From Desulforadius tongensis (GTDB lineage Bacteria; Bacillota; Desulfotomaculia; Desulfotomaculales; Desulfohalotomaculaceae): 64,000 nucleotides of DNA. Below, one piece after another: positions 24,936 through 33,058 of this stretch. How positions within the stretch are numbered: position 1 is the first letter of the stretch; each line of letters opens with the position of its first letter. A program made the translations under genes and the position numbers. The DNA is taken from positions 32,919 to 96,918 of the forward strand of contig NZ_JAFBCW010000009.1 of NCBI RefSeq assembly GCF_016907915.1. The letters are read 5' to 3'. The notes under the pieces are model-generated. The model was not told the origin of the DNA. It worked only from the letters and a program-made list of their open reading frames with translations, and did not search any database.

Positions 24936-27041
24936 TTATTCAGCAGCGGGTAAAAATATAGAAAACCTGGTTCCTTCCCCCGGTTTGCTGTACACATCAA
25001 CATAACCGTTGTGCTTGGCTATTATGGAATAGGATACAGATATACCAAGGCCGGTGCCATCCTCTTTGGTGGTGAAGAAGGGAGTACCCAGTTTTTCCAG
25101 CTGTTCTTCATCCATCCCCGTACCGTTATCTTCTATATCTATCCGCACCTGCTTTAAATCAGGTAAGTAAACCGTTCTAAATACCAACCGGCCCCCGTTC
25201 TCCATGGCGTGGATGGCGTTTTGGCCCAGGTTTAAAAGTACCTGTTTTATTTGATTACTGTCCACACTACAACGGGGCAGCTCATCATCCAGTTGATTAA
25301 CAATACTGATATTGTGTATTTTGGCATGCCCATCAAGCAGTAAACTTATATCTTTTATAATATTGTTCAATGAAAGCACTGCTAATTTGGGAGACCTTGG
25401 GCTGGCCAGCTGTAGGTAACTGTACAATATCTGTCTGACCCGCTCCAGTTCGGATGAAATAATATCCAGGTACTGTGCTTCCTTCTTTTGTTCCTTTGTT
25501 AATTTGGCCCGTATTAGTTCTGTAAACCCGCTAATGGTGGTGATGGGGTTTTTAATTTCATGCACCAAACCGGCCGCAATCTGACCCACTTCAGCCAGCT
25601 TTTGCTGGTGAAAAAGCATTTTCTGCTGGCGCTTTAACTCGGTAATGTCATCCAGCACTTCTATGGCCCCTAAAAACTGCCCGTCTTTAGAGTGCAAAAG
25701 CTCCGAACTGCTTAGAAATACTCTTTTCTCCCCGTTAATTTCCACATTAACTTCCCGCAGCCTGTATCCTTTGCCATACTGCAGCGATTTAGTGATCAGC
25801 CTGTCTTCCTCCGGCCAGTGGGGAATAACCTCTTCAATATTTTTACCAATGGATTTTTGAGCATCAATCTGCAGTACCTCTTCAGCCCGCCTGTTAACTA
25901 TAGTTAATTTCCTTTCATGGTCAACAGCTAAAATAATTGAGCTGGTAGAATCTATAAAAGCATTGGTAAAAAGCTGCAGTCTTTCTACCTCCTGCTCTAA
26001 AGAAAGGTCCCTGAAAATTATAAGCACGCCGTTTAATTGATCTTCAGTGTAATTAAGCGGGTAAATATCTGCAGTTATATCAATGAAACAACCATTTTTC
26101 TGACAAAGTTTTTTCTTTATACCAATGATCCGGCAGTTATTTTTTAATATTTGGGTGACGTGGGAACCCGTATCATCTTTGGGAAAAAGTAATTTTGCAA
26201 TTTCCAAACCACTTTTACCCTGCAGTTCGGCCAGACAATAGCCCGTTATATCCGCTGCCGCTTTATTTATAAATTGTAACTTTCCATGCTCGTCGTATAT
26301 AAATATACCCACCGGCATATTGTCAAACATATTTGATATAAACTGCAGGCTCTCCCGCCTCTGCCGGTCTTTAATTTTTTTATTTTCAATCAATTTAACT
26401 TCATTAGTAATTGCCTGGGCTATGGATATTATTAAGCTAAAACCGAATACAGGCATGATATAGCTTGGAGTAGCAAGCAATACTACCCCTATTAAATCCT
26501 GATGCAGGTTAAAAATCGGTGCACCAAAGCAGGTATACTGTTTAAACTGCTCTATGTAATGCTCATGGCCAATAAAATATGTTGGTTTTTTTGTATGTAA
26601 TGTTGTACCAAGGGATGTGTTGCCGGTAATATCTTCTGTAAAACAAGCCCCGGGAACAATATAGCTATCCGGGCTGCTTAATGTTTTTTTATCACACCTA
26701 ACTTCCAGCAAGTACCCTTTGCTGTCGGCAATGACTAAATGATATACGGGAAACGTATTTATTGCTGTTTGTTCAACGATATCTAAAAAAGGCTTGGCCG
26801 CCCGCAGCATATCTTTATTTTTATTAATCGCCTCCTCAAGCTCCTGCCTGGTATATAACCGCTTTCTAGTTATCTTTTTACAATTTACATTCATTTCTTT
26901 ACAGCGCTGCCAGGATTGTAAAACTTCCGGCCTTAGAAAAAATTTATCTATCGCCAGTCCGGCTATAAACCTATCCTTTTGAGCAGCAATTTGTTCTTGA
27001 ACATTTTCATCTTCAAGGTTGACATAATAACTACCAGACAT
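24936..27041 (-). CDS. GAF-PAS-PAS sensor histidine kinase (orphan, sporulation-kinase-like)
   Basis: A 701-residue soluble kinase. Residues 1 to about 220 resemble the GAF-like sensory domain of AcoR-type activators (SWQRCKEMNVN). Two PAS domains follow (about 235-350 and 360-475). The HisKA helix carries the phospho-histidine in GLVHEIKNPITTISGF, and the HATPase domain has an N box (NLGQNAIHAM), DNGTGM and GTGLGIS. No response regulator is adjacent, as is typical for Spo0A-phosphorelay kinases, so it may report to Spo0A. It diverges from the Agr-like operon. Confidence 0.88.
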   Translation of the reverse strand: MSGSYYVNLEDENVQEQIAAQKDRFIAGLAIDKFFLRPEVLQSWQRCKEMNVNCKKITRKRLYTRQELEEAINKNKDMLRAAKPFLDIVEQTAINTFPVYHLVIADSKGYLLEVRCDKKTLSSPDSYIVPGACFTEDITGNTSLGTTLHTKKPTYFIGHEHYIEQFKQYTCFGAPIFNLHQDLIGVVLLATPSYIMPVFGFSLIISIAQAITNEVKLIENKKIKDRQRRESLQFISNMFDNMPVGIFIYDEHGKLQFINKAAADITGYCLAELQGKSGLEIAKLLFPKDDTGSHVTQILKNNCRIIGIKKKLCQKNGCFIDITADIYPLNYTEDQLNGVLIIFRDLSLEQEVERLQLFTNAFIDSTSSIILAVDHERKLTIVNRRAEEVLQIDAQKSIGKNIEEVIPHWPEEDRLITKSLQYGKGYRLREVNVEINGEKRVFLSSSELLHSKDGQFLGAIEVLDDITELKRQQKMLFHQQKLAEVGQIAAGLVHEIKNPITTISGFTELIRAKLTKEQKKEAQYLDIISSELERVRQILYSYLQLASPRSPKLAVLSLNNIIKDISLLLDGHAKIHNISIVNQLDDELPRCSVDSNQIKQVLLNLGQNAIHAMENGGRLVFRTVYLPDLKQVRIDIEDNGTGMDEEQLEKLGTPFFTTKEDGTGLGISVSYSIIAKHNGYVDVYSKPGEGTRFSIFLPAAE

Positions 27042-27370
27042 AAGAACGCCCTCCTAAAATATTTAACAATTAGCCAATTGCCAAAATTAATAATTTTTAT
27101 TCCCTGTGAAATATTACAACTCCTTTTTATCCCCAAACTAAATTCCCAGGATTTTGTATACAAAAATTTTATTCAAATTTTCTGATTTCATGGGCAAAAT
27201 TCCTTTTAAATAGTCGCATAATGCCTTAAAATAGTAATTAAAAGCCCGGGAAATGAAATAATTGGAAAAAATTTTACATCCCCCGGGCAGGTAAAAACCC
27301 ATAAAGTGCATTTTAAAGCACAAAGGAAGGACTATCAGTCGACAGTATATAAAAAAAAGGTATGATAACA
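27042..27370. other. Shared upstream region of the kinase gene and the Agr-like operon
   Basis: About 330 AT-rich bases without a supported gene. The AGGAGG site of the kinase lies near 27049-27054. An inverted repeat of GCCCGGG and CCCGGGC (about 27245-27251 and 27282-27288) and a GTGC-ATTTTAAA-GCAC hairpin near 27307-27322 lie toward the operon. A LytTR-type direct repeat could not be found with confidence. Confidence 0.4.
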
Positions 27371-27829
27371 ATGGATAAAATGCCCTTATTGGCAATAATA
27401 TTTTACTCTGTACCAGAAAGTTATTTAATTTTCATATATGGTTTGGTAATTATTGGGGAAAAAGTTGATTTTAAAAGAGTAACCACAGCGGTATTGACTT
27501 CCGTTGTAGCTTCTTATTTTGTTCGATTGCTGCCATTTCCCTTCGGAATACATACTTTAATTGGAGTTATTGTAGTATTTATCATATTTTCTTTAGTACT
27601 TAAAGTTTCGTATAAGTATAGCCTTGTTGTAACAATTGTTAGTTTAGGTACACTAATATCATTAGAAAATATTTCTCTATATTTTATTGAGTATAAATTA
27701 AATATAGGTAACTTAACTGAACTCTGGAGTGATACAGTACTTAGAATATTAACTGGTTGGCCCCATCTTATAATATGGGCTTTAATAATTCTTTTCTTAT
27801 ACAAGAAAAAAATATATTTTAAATTATAG
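27371..27829 (+). CDS. Agr-operon membrane protein, sensor-input-like
   Basis: A 152-residue protein with about five membrane helices. The conserved-looking segment YFVRLLPFPFGIHT and the TGWPHLIIW segment recall the N-terminal input region of AgrC-like sensor kinases of clostridia. It is the first gene of the AT-rich operon, directly before the separate kinase gene at 27861, so the sensor appears to be split in two. The ATG at 27371 is used, with AAAGG about nine bases upstream; 27362 is possible. The family is inferred, not certain. Confidence 0.65.
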   Translation: MDKMPLLAIIFYSVPESYLIFIYGLVIIGEKVDFKRVTTAVLTSVVASYFVRLLPFPFGIHTLIGVIVVFIIFSLVLKVSYKYSLVVTIVSLGTLISLENISLYFIEYKLNIGNLTELWSDTVLRILTGWPHLIIWALIILFLYKKKIYFKL

Positions 27830-27860
27830 GTATATATTATGAAAGTTAGTGATAGCAGTT

Positions 27861-28715
27861 ATGGGTAAAAAAAATATTTTAGAATTTATAATTATTTTTA
27901 TCTTACTAGAAACTTTTTTTATAACTTTAGCATCTAGAAGTTTAAACTATTATCAACAGCAAGTCTCTCTTATAAACCTCTTATTCGCCATCATTTCTGC
28001 TTTAAATTTCTTTTTTACCATTATTGCAATTCGACACTTTATAAGTAATTGTCATGATATATTATTAACATCCCAAAAAGATAATACTAATTTAATAAAT
28101 GAGAACATAAATTTAATGCGTGCTGAAAGGCATGAATTTATTAATCACCTACAGGCCATATACGGGTTAATTGCAAACGGTGAAAACGAAGAGGCAAAAA
28201 GATATTTAGAAGATATATCTACAGCAAGCAGACTAAACAGTCTGTTGTTAAAGATATCTAACCCTACACTCCGTGTAATACTTCAAAACAAAATTTCAAT
28301 TGCTCAAAAAAAAGGAATTGACATACAAATAAATGTTGAAGGCAACCTAGAAAATTTCATCTTAAAACCTTCTGCAATTACTGCCGTGTTTGGCAACTTA
28401 ATAGATAACGCTATCGACGCAGTAAAAACAATAGATGATAATTCTAAAAAATCTATTAGTCTAGATATTGGAGAAACAGAAAATCATTATTATTTTTGGA
28501 TTGCAAATACCGGACCGCCTATATCAGAAGATATTCAAAAAAAAATGTATGAACCTGGTTTTTCAACCAAACACAAAAGTAGGGGCTATGGATTATCAAT
28601 TGTTAAAAAAACTGTGGAAAGTTATGATGGACAAATAGTTTATGATAGTGACTCTGCCGGATTTTCTGTAATTATACCCAAAAGACCAAAAAAGGTGAGT
28701 TGCTATGATACATAA
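27861..28715 (+). CDS. AgrC-like sensor histidine kinase, SpoOB/GHKL type
   Basis: A protein of 284 residues with two N-terminal membrane helices. The phospho-acceptor His is in RHEFINHLQAIYGL, and the N box (NLIDNAIDAV) and G box (GYGLSIVKK) follow. Membrane sensor kinases of this type detect Agr autoinducer peptides, but here the usual multi-helix input is short and the upstream gene may supply it. A GTG at 27849 could also start the gene, and neither start has a strong ribosome site. It overlaps agrB by 11 bases. AT-rich composition matches agrB. Confidence 0.85.
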   Translation: MGKKNILEFIIIFILLETFFITLASRSLNYYQQQVSLINLLFAIISALNFFFTIIAIRHFISNCHDILLTSQKDNTNLINENINLMRAERHEFINHLQAIYGLIANGENEEAKRYLEDISTASRLNSLLLKISNPTLRVILQNKISIAQKKGIDIQINVEGNLENFILKPSAITAVFGNLIDNAIDAVKTIDDNSKKSISLDIGETENHYYFWIANTGPPISEDIQKKMYEPGFSTKHKSRGYGLSIVKKTVESYDGQIVYDSDSAGFSVIIPKRPKKVSCYDT

Positions 28716-29301
28716 ATACTCTGTACAATTGGCAAAATATTTAAGTTATGAGCTAAACCTTGATAGAAGCAGACAAGCGGTGATAGCATACGGTTTAGAG
28801 GTTTTAATTGGTGGGACAATTAAAATATTAGTTTTCATTTCTATACCATGGTTGTTTGGCATATTTCCTCAGTTTATAGCCGCATTTTTAAGCTCTGCTT
28901 TTTTAAGACTTCCCTCAGGTGGAGTACATTGTTCAGCCTATTACAGATGCTTAATATCTTCTTTACTATTATTCCTATTTATTGCAGCAATATCAAAGTA
29001 TCTTGTAACTTTTAAATTACCTGTTCACTTTTTCTTATGGTTTTCACTTTTAACTGCACTTATTACATTTATTAAGTTAGCACCAGTTGATGTTAAGGAA
29101 AAGCCCATTCGCTGTGATACAAGAAGAAAAATCTTAAAAATAATTTCTTGCTTAATGCCGTTTATTTATCTTGTTGTATTCAATATTTTTAACCTTTCAA
29201 GTGATATTATATTAGCCAGCAGTATGTCTATTCTTTTTCATACCTTCACACTAACTAACTTAGGACACAAATTCTTTCGTTTAGTAGATAAAATATTATG
29301 A
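28705..29301 (+). CDS. agrB: AgrB-family autoinducer peptide processing endopeptidase
   Basis: A 198-residue membrane protein of about five helices. It has the catalytic His75 and Cys82 seven residues apart in GGVHCSAYYRC, matching the His77/Cys84 pair of staphylococcal AgrB. AgrB cuts the C-terminal tail of AgrD and forms the ring. The start ATG lies within the kinase gene, with AGGTGAG upstream. The agrD-like gene starts 13 bases after its stop, which strongly supports the pair. Confidence 0.93.
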   Translation: MIHKYSVQLAKYLSYELNLDRSRQAVIAYGLEVLIGGTIKILVFISIPWLFGIFPQFIAAFLSSAFLRLPSGGVHCSAYYRCLISSLLLFLFIAAISKYLVTFKLPVHFFLWFSLLTALITFIKLAPVDVKEKPIRCDTRRKILKIISCLMPFIYLVVFNIFNLSSDIILASSMSILFHTFTLTNLGHKFFRLVDKIL

Positions 29302-29314
29302 AAGGAGGCTGGTT

Positions 29315-29437
29315 ATGAAAAAATACTTTTTAAAAATTATTGTTGGACTAGCTAGCATGGTAGCATATATAGGTATTTATCCAAGCAGTTGGGTTAGTTT
29401 ATATCAACCCGAAATTCCAGAAGATTTAATCAAATAG
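29315..29437 (+). CDS. agrD: AgrD-like cyclic peptide autoinducer precursor with Ser ring residue
   Basis: The 40-residue precursor has an amphipathic basic leader (MKKYFLKIIV), a core, and the acidic tail QPEIPEDLIK typical of AgrD proteins. In the clostridial pattern the ring residue (usually Cys) lies six residues before the QPE motif. That position is Ser25, giving a predicted ring of S-W-V-S-L (25-29), which would be a lactone rather than a thiolactone. GGAGG precedes the ATG. Serine lactone peptides are known in a few species. The mature form is inference. Confidence 0.82.
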   Translation: MKKYFLKIIVGLASMVAYIGIYPSSWVSLYQPEIPEDLIK

Positions 29438-29448
29438 CACCGTTAAAA

Positions 29449-29477
29449 GGGACAAAGGATATCTAAACCTTTGTCCC
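29449..29477 (+). promoter_or_regulatory. Stem-loop between agrD and the response regulator gene
   Basis: GGGACAAAGG (29449-29458) pairs with CCTTTGTCCC (29468-29477) around a nine-base loop. No T run follows, so full termination is not expected. It may stabilise the upstream mRNA, or reduce read-through to the regulator gene. Confidence 0.6.
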
Positions 29478-29501
29478 GCACTTATCTGGGAGGGGAAATC
29501 A

Positions 29502-30200
29502 TTGAAAATCATATTAGCTGACGATAACCCCAGGGAAATGGCATACATAAAAAACTTATTAAATAACGAAAAAGATATTAAAATAATCGGCGAGGCCGTT
29601 AACGGCCGGGATGCCCTGGAAAAGATTAATAAATACAATCCAGACGCCGCTTTTTTAGATATTACCATGCCCGGCATTACCGGTTTAGACGTAGCGAAAA
29701 AAGTTGGTAATAAATTAGTGATCGTTTTTATAACCGCCCATAACAATTATGCCGTTGATGCCTTTGATATCGGGTCAGTGGACTATCTTTTAAAACCCAT
29801 TGAAGAAAAGCGGTTTAAAATAACCCTGCAGCGTATAAGAAAGTGGTTGGCTAATAATAATCATGTGCAGAGATTACCCATTAAAATTAAGGGTGAAACA
29901 ATACTCCTTAAAAGCAGTGAAATCATCTTCCTGGAAAAGGAGCCCCTCAGTAAAAAAGTGATTATTCATACCAAAGAAAAAAAATACAAAATTAACGGCA
30001 CTTTAAGTGACTATGCAGTGAAGTTGAAAGATGCGGGATTTGTTCGTTCACATAAAAGTTTTATTATCAACACTAAAAAAGTAACTAAAATGATTCCCTG
30101 GGGAGACAAATCATATTTAGCGGTGATGAACGGTACCAAAGAAGAGGTTTTAATCAGCCGCAACTATGCCCCGGTTGTAAAATCAATGATTACCAATTAA
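29502..30200 (+). CDS. LytTR-family response regulator (AgrA-like)
   Basis: A 232-residue protein: a receiver domain (about 1-120; acidic pocket ADDN, phosphorylatable Asp in AFLDITMPG, and Lys in LLKPIEE) and a LytTR DNA-binding domain (about 130-230, with FVRSHKSFIINTKKV). It should be the partner of the kinase at 27861. TTG at 29502 follows GGAGGGG. Its base composition is less AT-rich than agrB and agrD, so it may have a different origin. LytTR regulators bind paired direct repeats; none was identified near 27185-27370. Confidence 0.92.
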   Translation: MKIILADDNPREMAYIKNLLNNEKDIKIIGEAVNGRDALEKINKYNPDAAFLDITMPGITGLDVAKKVGNKLVIVFITAHNNYAVDAFDIGSVDYLLKPIEEKRFKITLQRIRKWLANNNHVQRLPIKIKGETILLKSSEIIFLEKEPLSKKVIIHTKEKKYKINGTLSDYAVKLKDAGFVRSHKSFIINTKKVTKMIPWGDKSYLAVMNGTKEEVLISRNYAPVVKSMITN

Positions 30201-30234
30201 CCTTTAACAACAAAACTGCCTTATTTTAAGCAAA

Positions 30235-30260
30235 AAAATAAGGGGATGCCCCCTTATTTT
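30235..30260. terminator. Bidirectional terminator between response regulator and ytfJ
   Basis: AAAATAAGGGG pairs with CCCCTTATTTT around a four-base loop, with A and T tracts at both sides. It ends both the Agr-like operon and ytfJ. Confidence 0.85.
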
Positions 30261-30679
30261 CATATTACGGGTGTATCTGTCCCCTGTTCTTTATTTTTAT
30301 CCCTATTACATATTGCCTGTAATTTATCGATCAGATTGGGCATCATATCAATTAAACGGTCATACATAGCGTTGCCATCTACCGGCAGCAATCTTATTTG
30401 ACCGTTACCCACCACCAGGAAGCCCATTGGCTGAACTGATACACCGGCTCCGCTTCCTCCACCAAAGGACGGCGGCGGGGATTCCTGCCCCCTGCCTCCT
30501 TCACCGGCTTGGTAGTCGCCACCACCGGCTGCAAATCCACAGGCCACCCGGGAAATAGGTATTATCACACTGCCGTCAGGGGTTTCTACCGGGTCACCCA
30601 CTACAGTGTTTACATCTACCATTTCTTTGATGCTCTCCATGGCATTTTTCATTAAGCCTTCAATTGGATGTTCGCTCAA
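30260..30679 (-). CDS. ytfJ: GerW/YtfJ family sporulation protein
   Basis: A 139-residue protein. It opens with the conserved SEHPIEGLMKNAMESIKEMVDVNTVVGDP region and continues with VIIPISRVACGFAAGGG, a Gly-rich loop of variable length, and VQPMGFLVV. YtfJ is made in the forespore under sigma-F and is needed for efficient germination in some species (family knowledge). TTG start at 30679 follows GGGGGTGAAG. It lies in the same run as the DUF2953 gene. Confidence 0.93.
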   Translation of the reverse strand: MSEHPIEGLMKNAMESIKEMVDVNTVVGDPVETPDGSVIIPISRVACGFAAGGGDYQAGEGGRGQESPPPSFGGGSGAGVSVQPMGFLVVGNGQIRLLPVDGNAMYDRLIDMMPNLIDKLQAICNRDKNKEQGTDTPVI

Positions 30680-30710
30680 TTACTTCACCCCCTGTTCCAC
30701 TTATAAAAAC

Positions 30711-31394
30711 CTATCTTTTAGCTAACAGTATTTTTGTACCAGTAACCATAATATAGCCGATACGTACTTCAAATATGCAGTCAATATCCATAATTAATTC
30801 ATTGTTGTTAAAATTAGGGTGAATTTCCAGCTGCGGATGCCTGGGAGGGGGATTAATAATTTTAAACAGTCTGCTCAATAATACCGTTTTTCCGGCCCAG
30901 GCCAAGCCGGTTGTTACACCGGTGACGGCCGCATCTCCCATACCGAATTTTGTGTACCACTTTAAATACCGGCAGTGCACATGACTCAATAAGTATTTAA
31001 TTATTGGCCAGTAACGATGATACGATTTTTTTTGCCTATTAATTTTATGCTGTATTTTCTTCCAATTAAAAGGTATTTTTAAATTTTTATCTGCATCAGC
31101 CACGTCATCTTTTTCATGGGGAATACTCAACAAAGTAGTAACAATTTTTCGCACTGCCGCACCGGAATTTTGGGTGCTGCTGCGAATTTTCAATTCCAAA
31201 CCGGACATTTTTGTCTGCAGATCTATAACCGGGGTTTCTAATTTAAAGGGCGGCAGTTTCCACAGCCGCATTTCCACAGTTATTAAATTGTCAAGGTTTT
31301 TTTGCCGGTAACGAATTCTAATGCGCAGGGGTATAAGGGTAAAGGTGCCCAGCAGTAATATGATTAATAAAACAATTATTAATAATAACTGCAT
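30711..31394 (-). CDS. DUF2953 domain protein
   Basis: A 227-residue protein with one N-terminal membrane helix (LLLIIVLLIILLLGTFTLI), a beta-rich region, and a C-terminal part with KWYTKFGMGDAAVTGVTTGLAW. It has the layout of the DUF2953 family, which usually lies just upstream of ytfJ. The function of the family is unknown; the spore-gene context suggests a sporulation role. An AGGGCGG-type site precedes the ATG. Confidence 0.8.
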   Translation of the reverse strand: MQLLLIIVLLIILLLGTFTLIPLRIRIRYRQKNLDNLITVEMRLWKLPPFKLETPVIDLQTKMSGLELKIRSSTQNSGAAVRKIVTTLLSIPHEKDDVADADKNLKIPFNWKKIQHKINRQKKSYHRYWPIIKYLLSHVHCRYLKWYTKFGMGDAAVTGVTTGLAWAGKTVLLSRLFKIINPPPRHPQLEIHPNFNNNELIMDIDCIFEVRIGYIMVTGTKILLAKR

Positions 31395-31466
31395 TGGCCG
31401 CCCTCCCCAAAATAAGCTATTAACTTATTTTTTCTTATTTACCAATGCTTATACATGGTGAATATT

Positions 31467-31496
31467 AAAAATCGAGGTGCAAGCACCTCGATTTTT
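31467..31496 (-). terminator. Terminator after the Gmad2 lipoprotein gene
   Basis: AAAATCGAGGTGC pairs with GCACCTCGATTTT around a two-base loop. It lies 44 bases after the lipoprotein stop on the minus strand, with T residues following, and separates that gene from DUF2953. Confidence 0.8.
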
Positions 31497-31539
31497 AAGT
31501 CTGCCCTGAAAAATGCTGCGGTTTTAATCACCGGCTGCA

Positions 31540-32430
31540 TTATTCCTGCTTAGGCTCCAACAGCACCGAAACAGAAACCCGGCTTATTTCGGTATTGTCT
31601 TCGGGATCAATTAAAAAGGCTTCTATAAATCCCTGCTGTTGTTCTGCAGGGGGTGAAAAGGATACTGTTGTTTCAAAGCTTGATTTTGTTACTTCCACCG
31701 GCTTTTCTGCCAGCACCTGCCCGGAGGAGTTTTTAACCCGTACACCAACATTACCGTACTTTAGGGCTACCACCCCGGTTACTGTTACCGGGCTGGTAAC
31801 TGCTTCCGCGGCAGCCGGTTGGGTTATTCTAATGGCCGGGCCCTCGATTATTTCTTTCCTTTTATCCTTGTTTTCTACTTCATTATTTTCTATTTTATTT
31901 ATCTTTATATTTACTTCATTTTTTCTTTCAACCGGCCCTTCTTCTATCACTTGTTCTTGATTTAGCTGTGCCATTGTGCCCACGCCTGACAATTGAAAGC
32001 CCATGGCGTTGGGACTGTTTTCCAAATCAAACTTTGCCACTATGGGTTCTGCCCCGTTATCCGGCCTCTGCCGGTGGGAATATTTTAATTTTACGTTTAA
32101 CCAGGAATGATTCCGGTCCGGCACCCGGTGTTCAATTTTGTCTATTTCCACAGTGGTTTTTTGATTATTTGCCCCCGGAAAAATAATTACATATCCACTG
32201 CCATTAACACTGGCCCAGGTTATATAGTCCTGATCAGACATTGCCCGGGCCATTTTTTTCACCACCGGTGGTGCTTCGTCTAATTTAATGGTTTCAAAGG
32301 GAATGCTGGACACTTCCGGTACTATCAAAGTTTCCGGTTTTTGTTCCGGTTTTTTTCCCCCGGTACAAGCACTAACCAGCAGCGCCGGTATCACCAGTAA
32401 CTGCAGCAAATATTTCACTTTTGAACCCAA
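31540..32430 (-). CDS. Lipoprotein with C-terminal Gmad2 (spore germination immunoglobulin-like) domain
   Basis: A 296-residue lipoprotein: basic N terminus, hydrophobic signal and lipobox LVSAC with Cys near 22. The middle is unassigned and includes a charged, asparagine-rich linker. The last 95 residues (ITQPAAAEAVTSPVTVTGV onward) form a Gmad2 domain, common in germination and sporulation proteins. TTG at 32430 is used: GGGGGG is seven bases before it. The same GGGGGG is one arm of a long inverted repeat with CCCCCC near 32436-32482. Confidence 0.8.
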   Translation of the reverse strand: MGSKVKYLLQLLVIPALLVSACTGGKKPEQKPETLIVPEVSSIPFETIKLDEAPPVVKKMARAMSDQDYITWASVNGSGYVIIFPGANNQKTTVEIDKIEHRVPDRNHSWLNVKLKYSHRQRPDNGAEPIVAKFDLENSPNAMGFQLSGVGTMAQLNQEQVIEEGPVERKNEVNIKINKIENNEVENKDKRKEIIEGPAIRITQPAAAEAVTSPVTVTGVVALKYGNVGVRVKNSSGQVLAEKPVEVTKSSFETTVSFSPPAEQQQGFIEAFLIDPEDNTEISRVSVSVLLEPKQE

Positions 32431-32506
32431 AAAAATCCCCCCAGTAATCCTGCTGTTACCTATTTTTCAACCGGGGGGATATATTTATACACAGTACGCC
32501 GCACAG

Positions 32507-33058
32507 TTACAAAGTTTCCAACTGCTCCGCCTCTTGTATAAAACTGTCTAAATCCGGCAGTTCCGATATATCTTTTAATCCGAAGTGTGCTAAAAAGACA
32601 CTGGTGGTGCCGTACAGCACCGGCTTTCCCGGTGCCTCCCGGCGGCCTTTTTCCTCTACTAACCCCCGCTCCAGCAGTGTGTTTAGACTGCTGTCTGACT
32701 TTACACCGCGAATCATTTCCAATTCCGCCCTGGTAACCGGCTGGCGGTAGGCAATGATGGCCAGCGTCTCCAGGGCCGCCCGGGACAGCGTTGTGCTGGA
32801 CTGCTTTTTGTACAGTCTTTCCACATAGGAGGCAAATTCAGGTTTTGTGGTCAGCTGCCAACCACCGGCCATTTCCACCACCTGCAGCCCCCGGCTGCTG
32901 CGCCGGTATTCCTGCTGCAGTTCTGAAAGCAGCTGTAAAGCATCCTCTTCCTCCAGCTCGGCAATGCGGCAGATGCTGGCCAGTGAAATCGGTTCGGGGG
33001 TTACAAAAAGCAGTACTTCTATGACACTTTTAGCATGATCACGAAACAGTACCGTCAT
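32507..33058 (-). CDS. scpB: Segregation and condensation protein B
   Basis: It binds ScpA and is part of the SMC condensin complex that organises the chromosome. The 183-residue protein has two winged-helix domains, with LETLAIIAYRQPVTRAEIE-type LETLAIIAYRQPV in the second one and RGVKSDSSLNTLLERGLV. It overlaps scpA by 20 bases. Length is normal. Confidence 0.95.
   Translation of the reverse strand: MTVLFRDHAKSVIEVLLFVTPEPISLASICRIAELEEEDALQLLSELQQEYRRSSRGLQVVEMAGGWQLTTKPEFASYVERLYKKQSSTTLSRAALETLAIIAYRQPVTRAELEMIRGVKSDSSLNTLLERGLVEEKGRREAPGKPVLYGTTSVFLAHFGLKDISELPDLDSFIQEAEQLETL

Noticed and set aside
27185..27370. LytTR-type operator repeats before the Agr-like operon
   Set aside because: Two hairpins are visible, but no paired direct repeat with the spacing typical of LytTR regulators was found by eye.
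30260..30679. Gly-rich loop of YtfJ as a tandem-repeat or mis-assembled region
   Set aside because: Glycine-rich loops of variable length are common in this family, so no anomaly is claimed.
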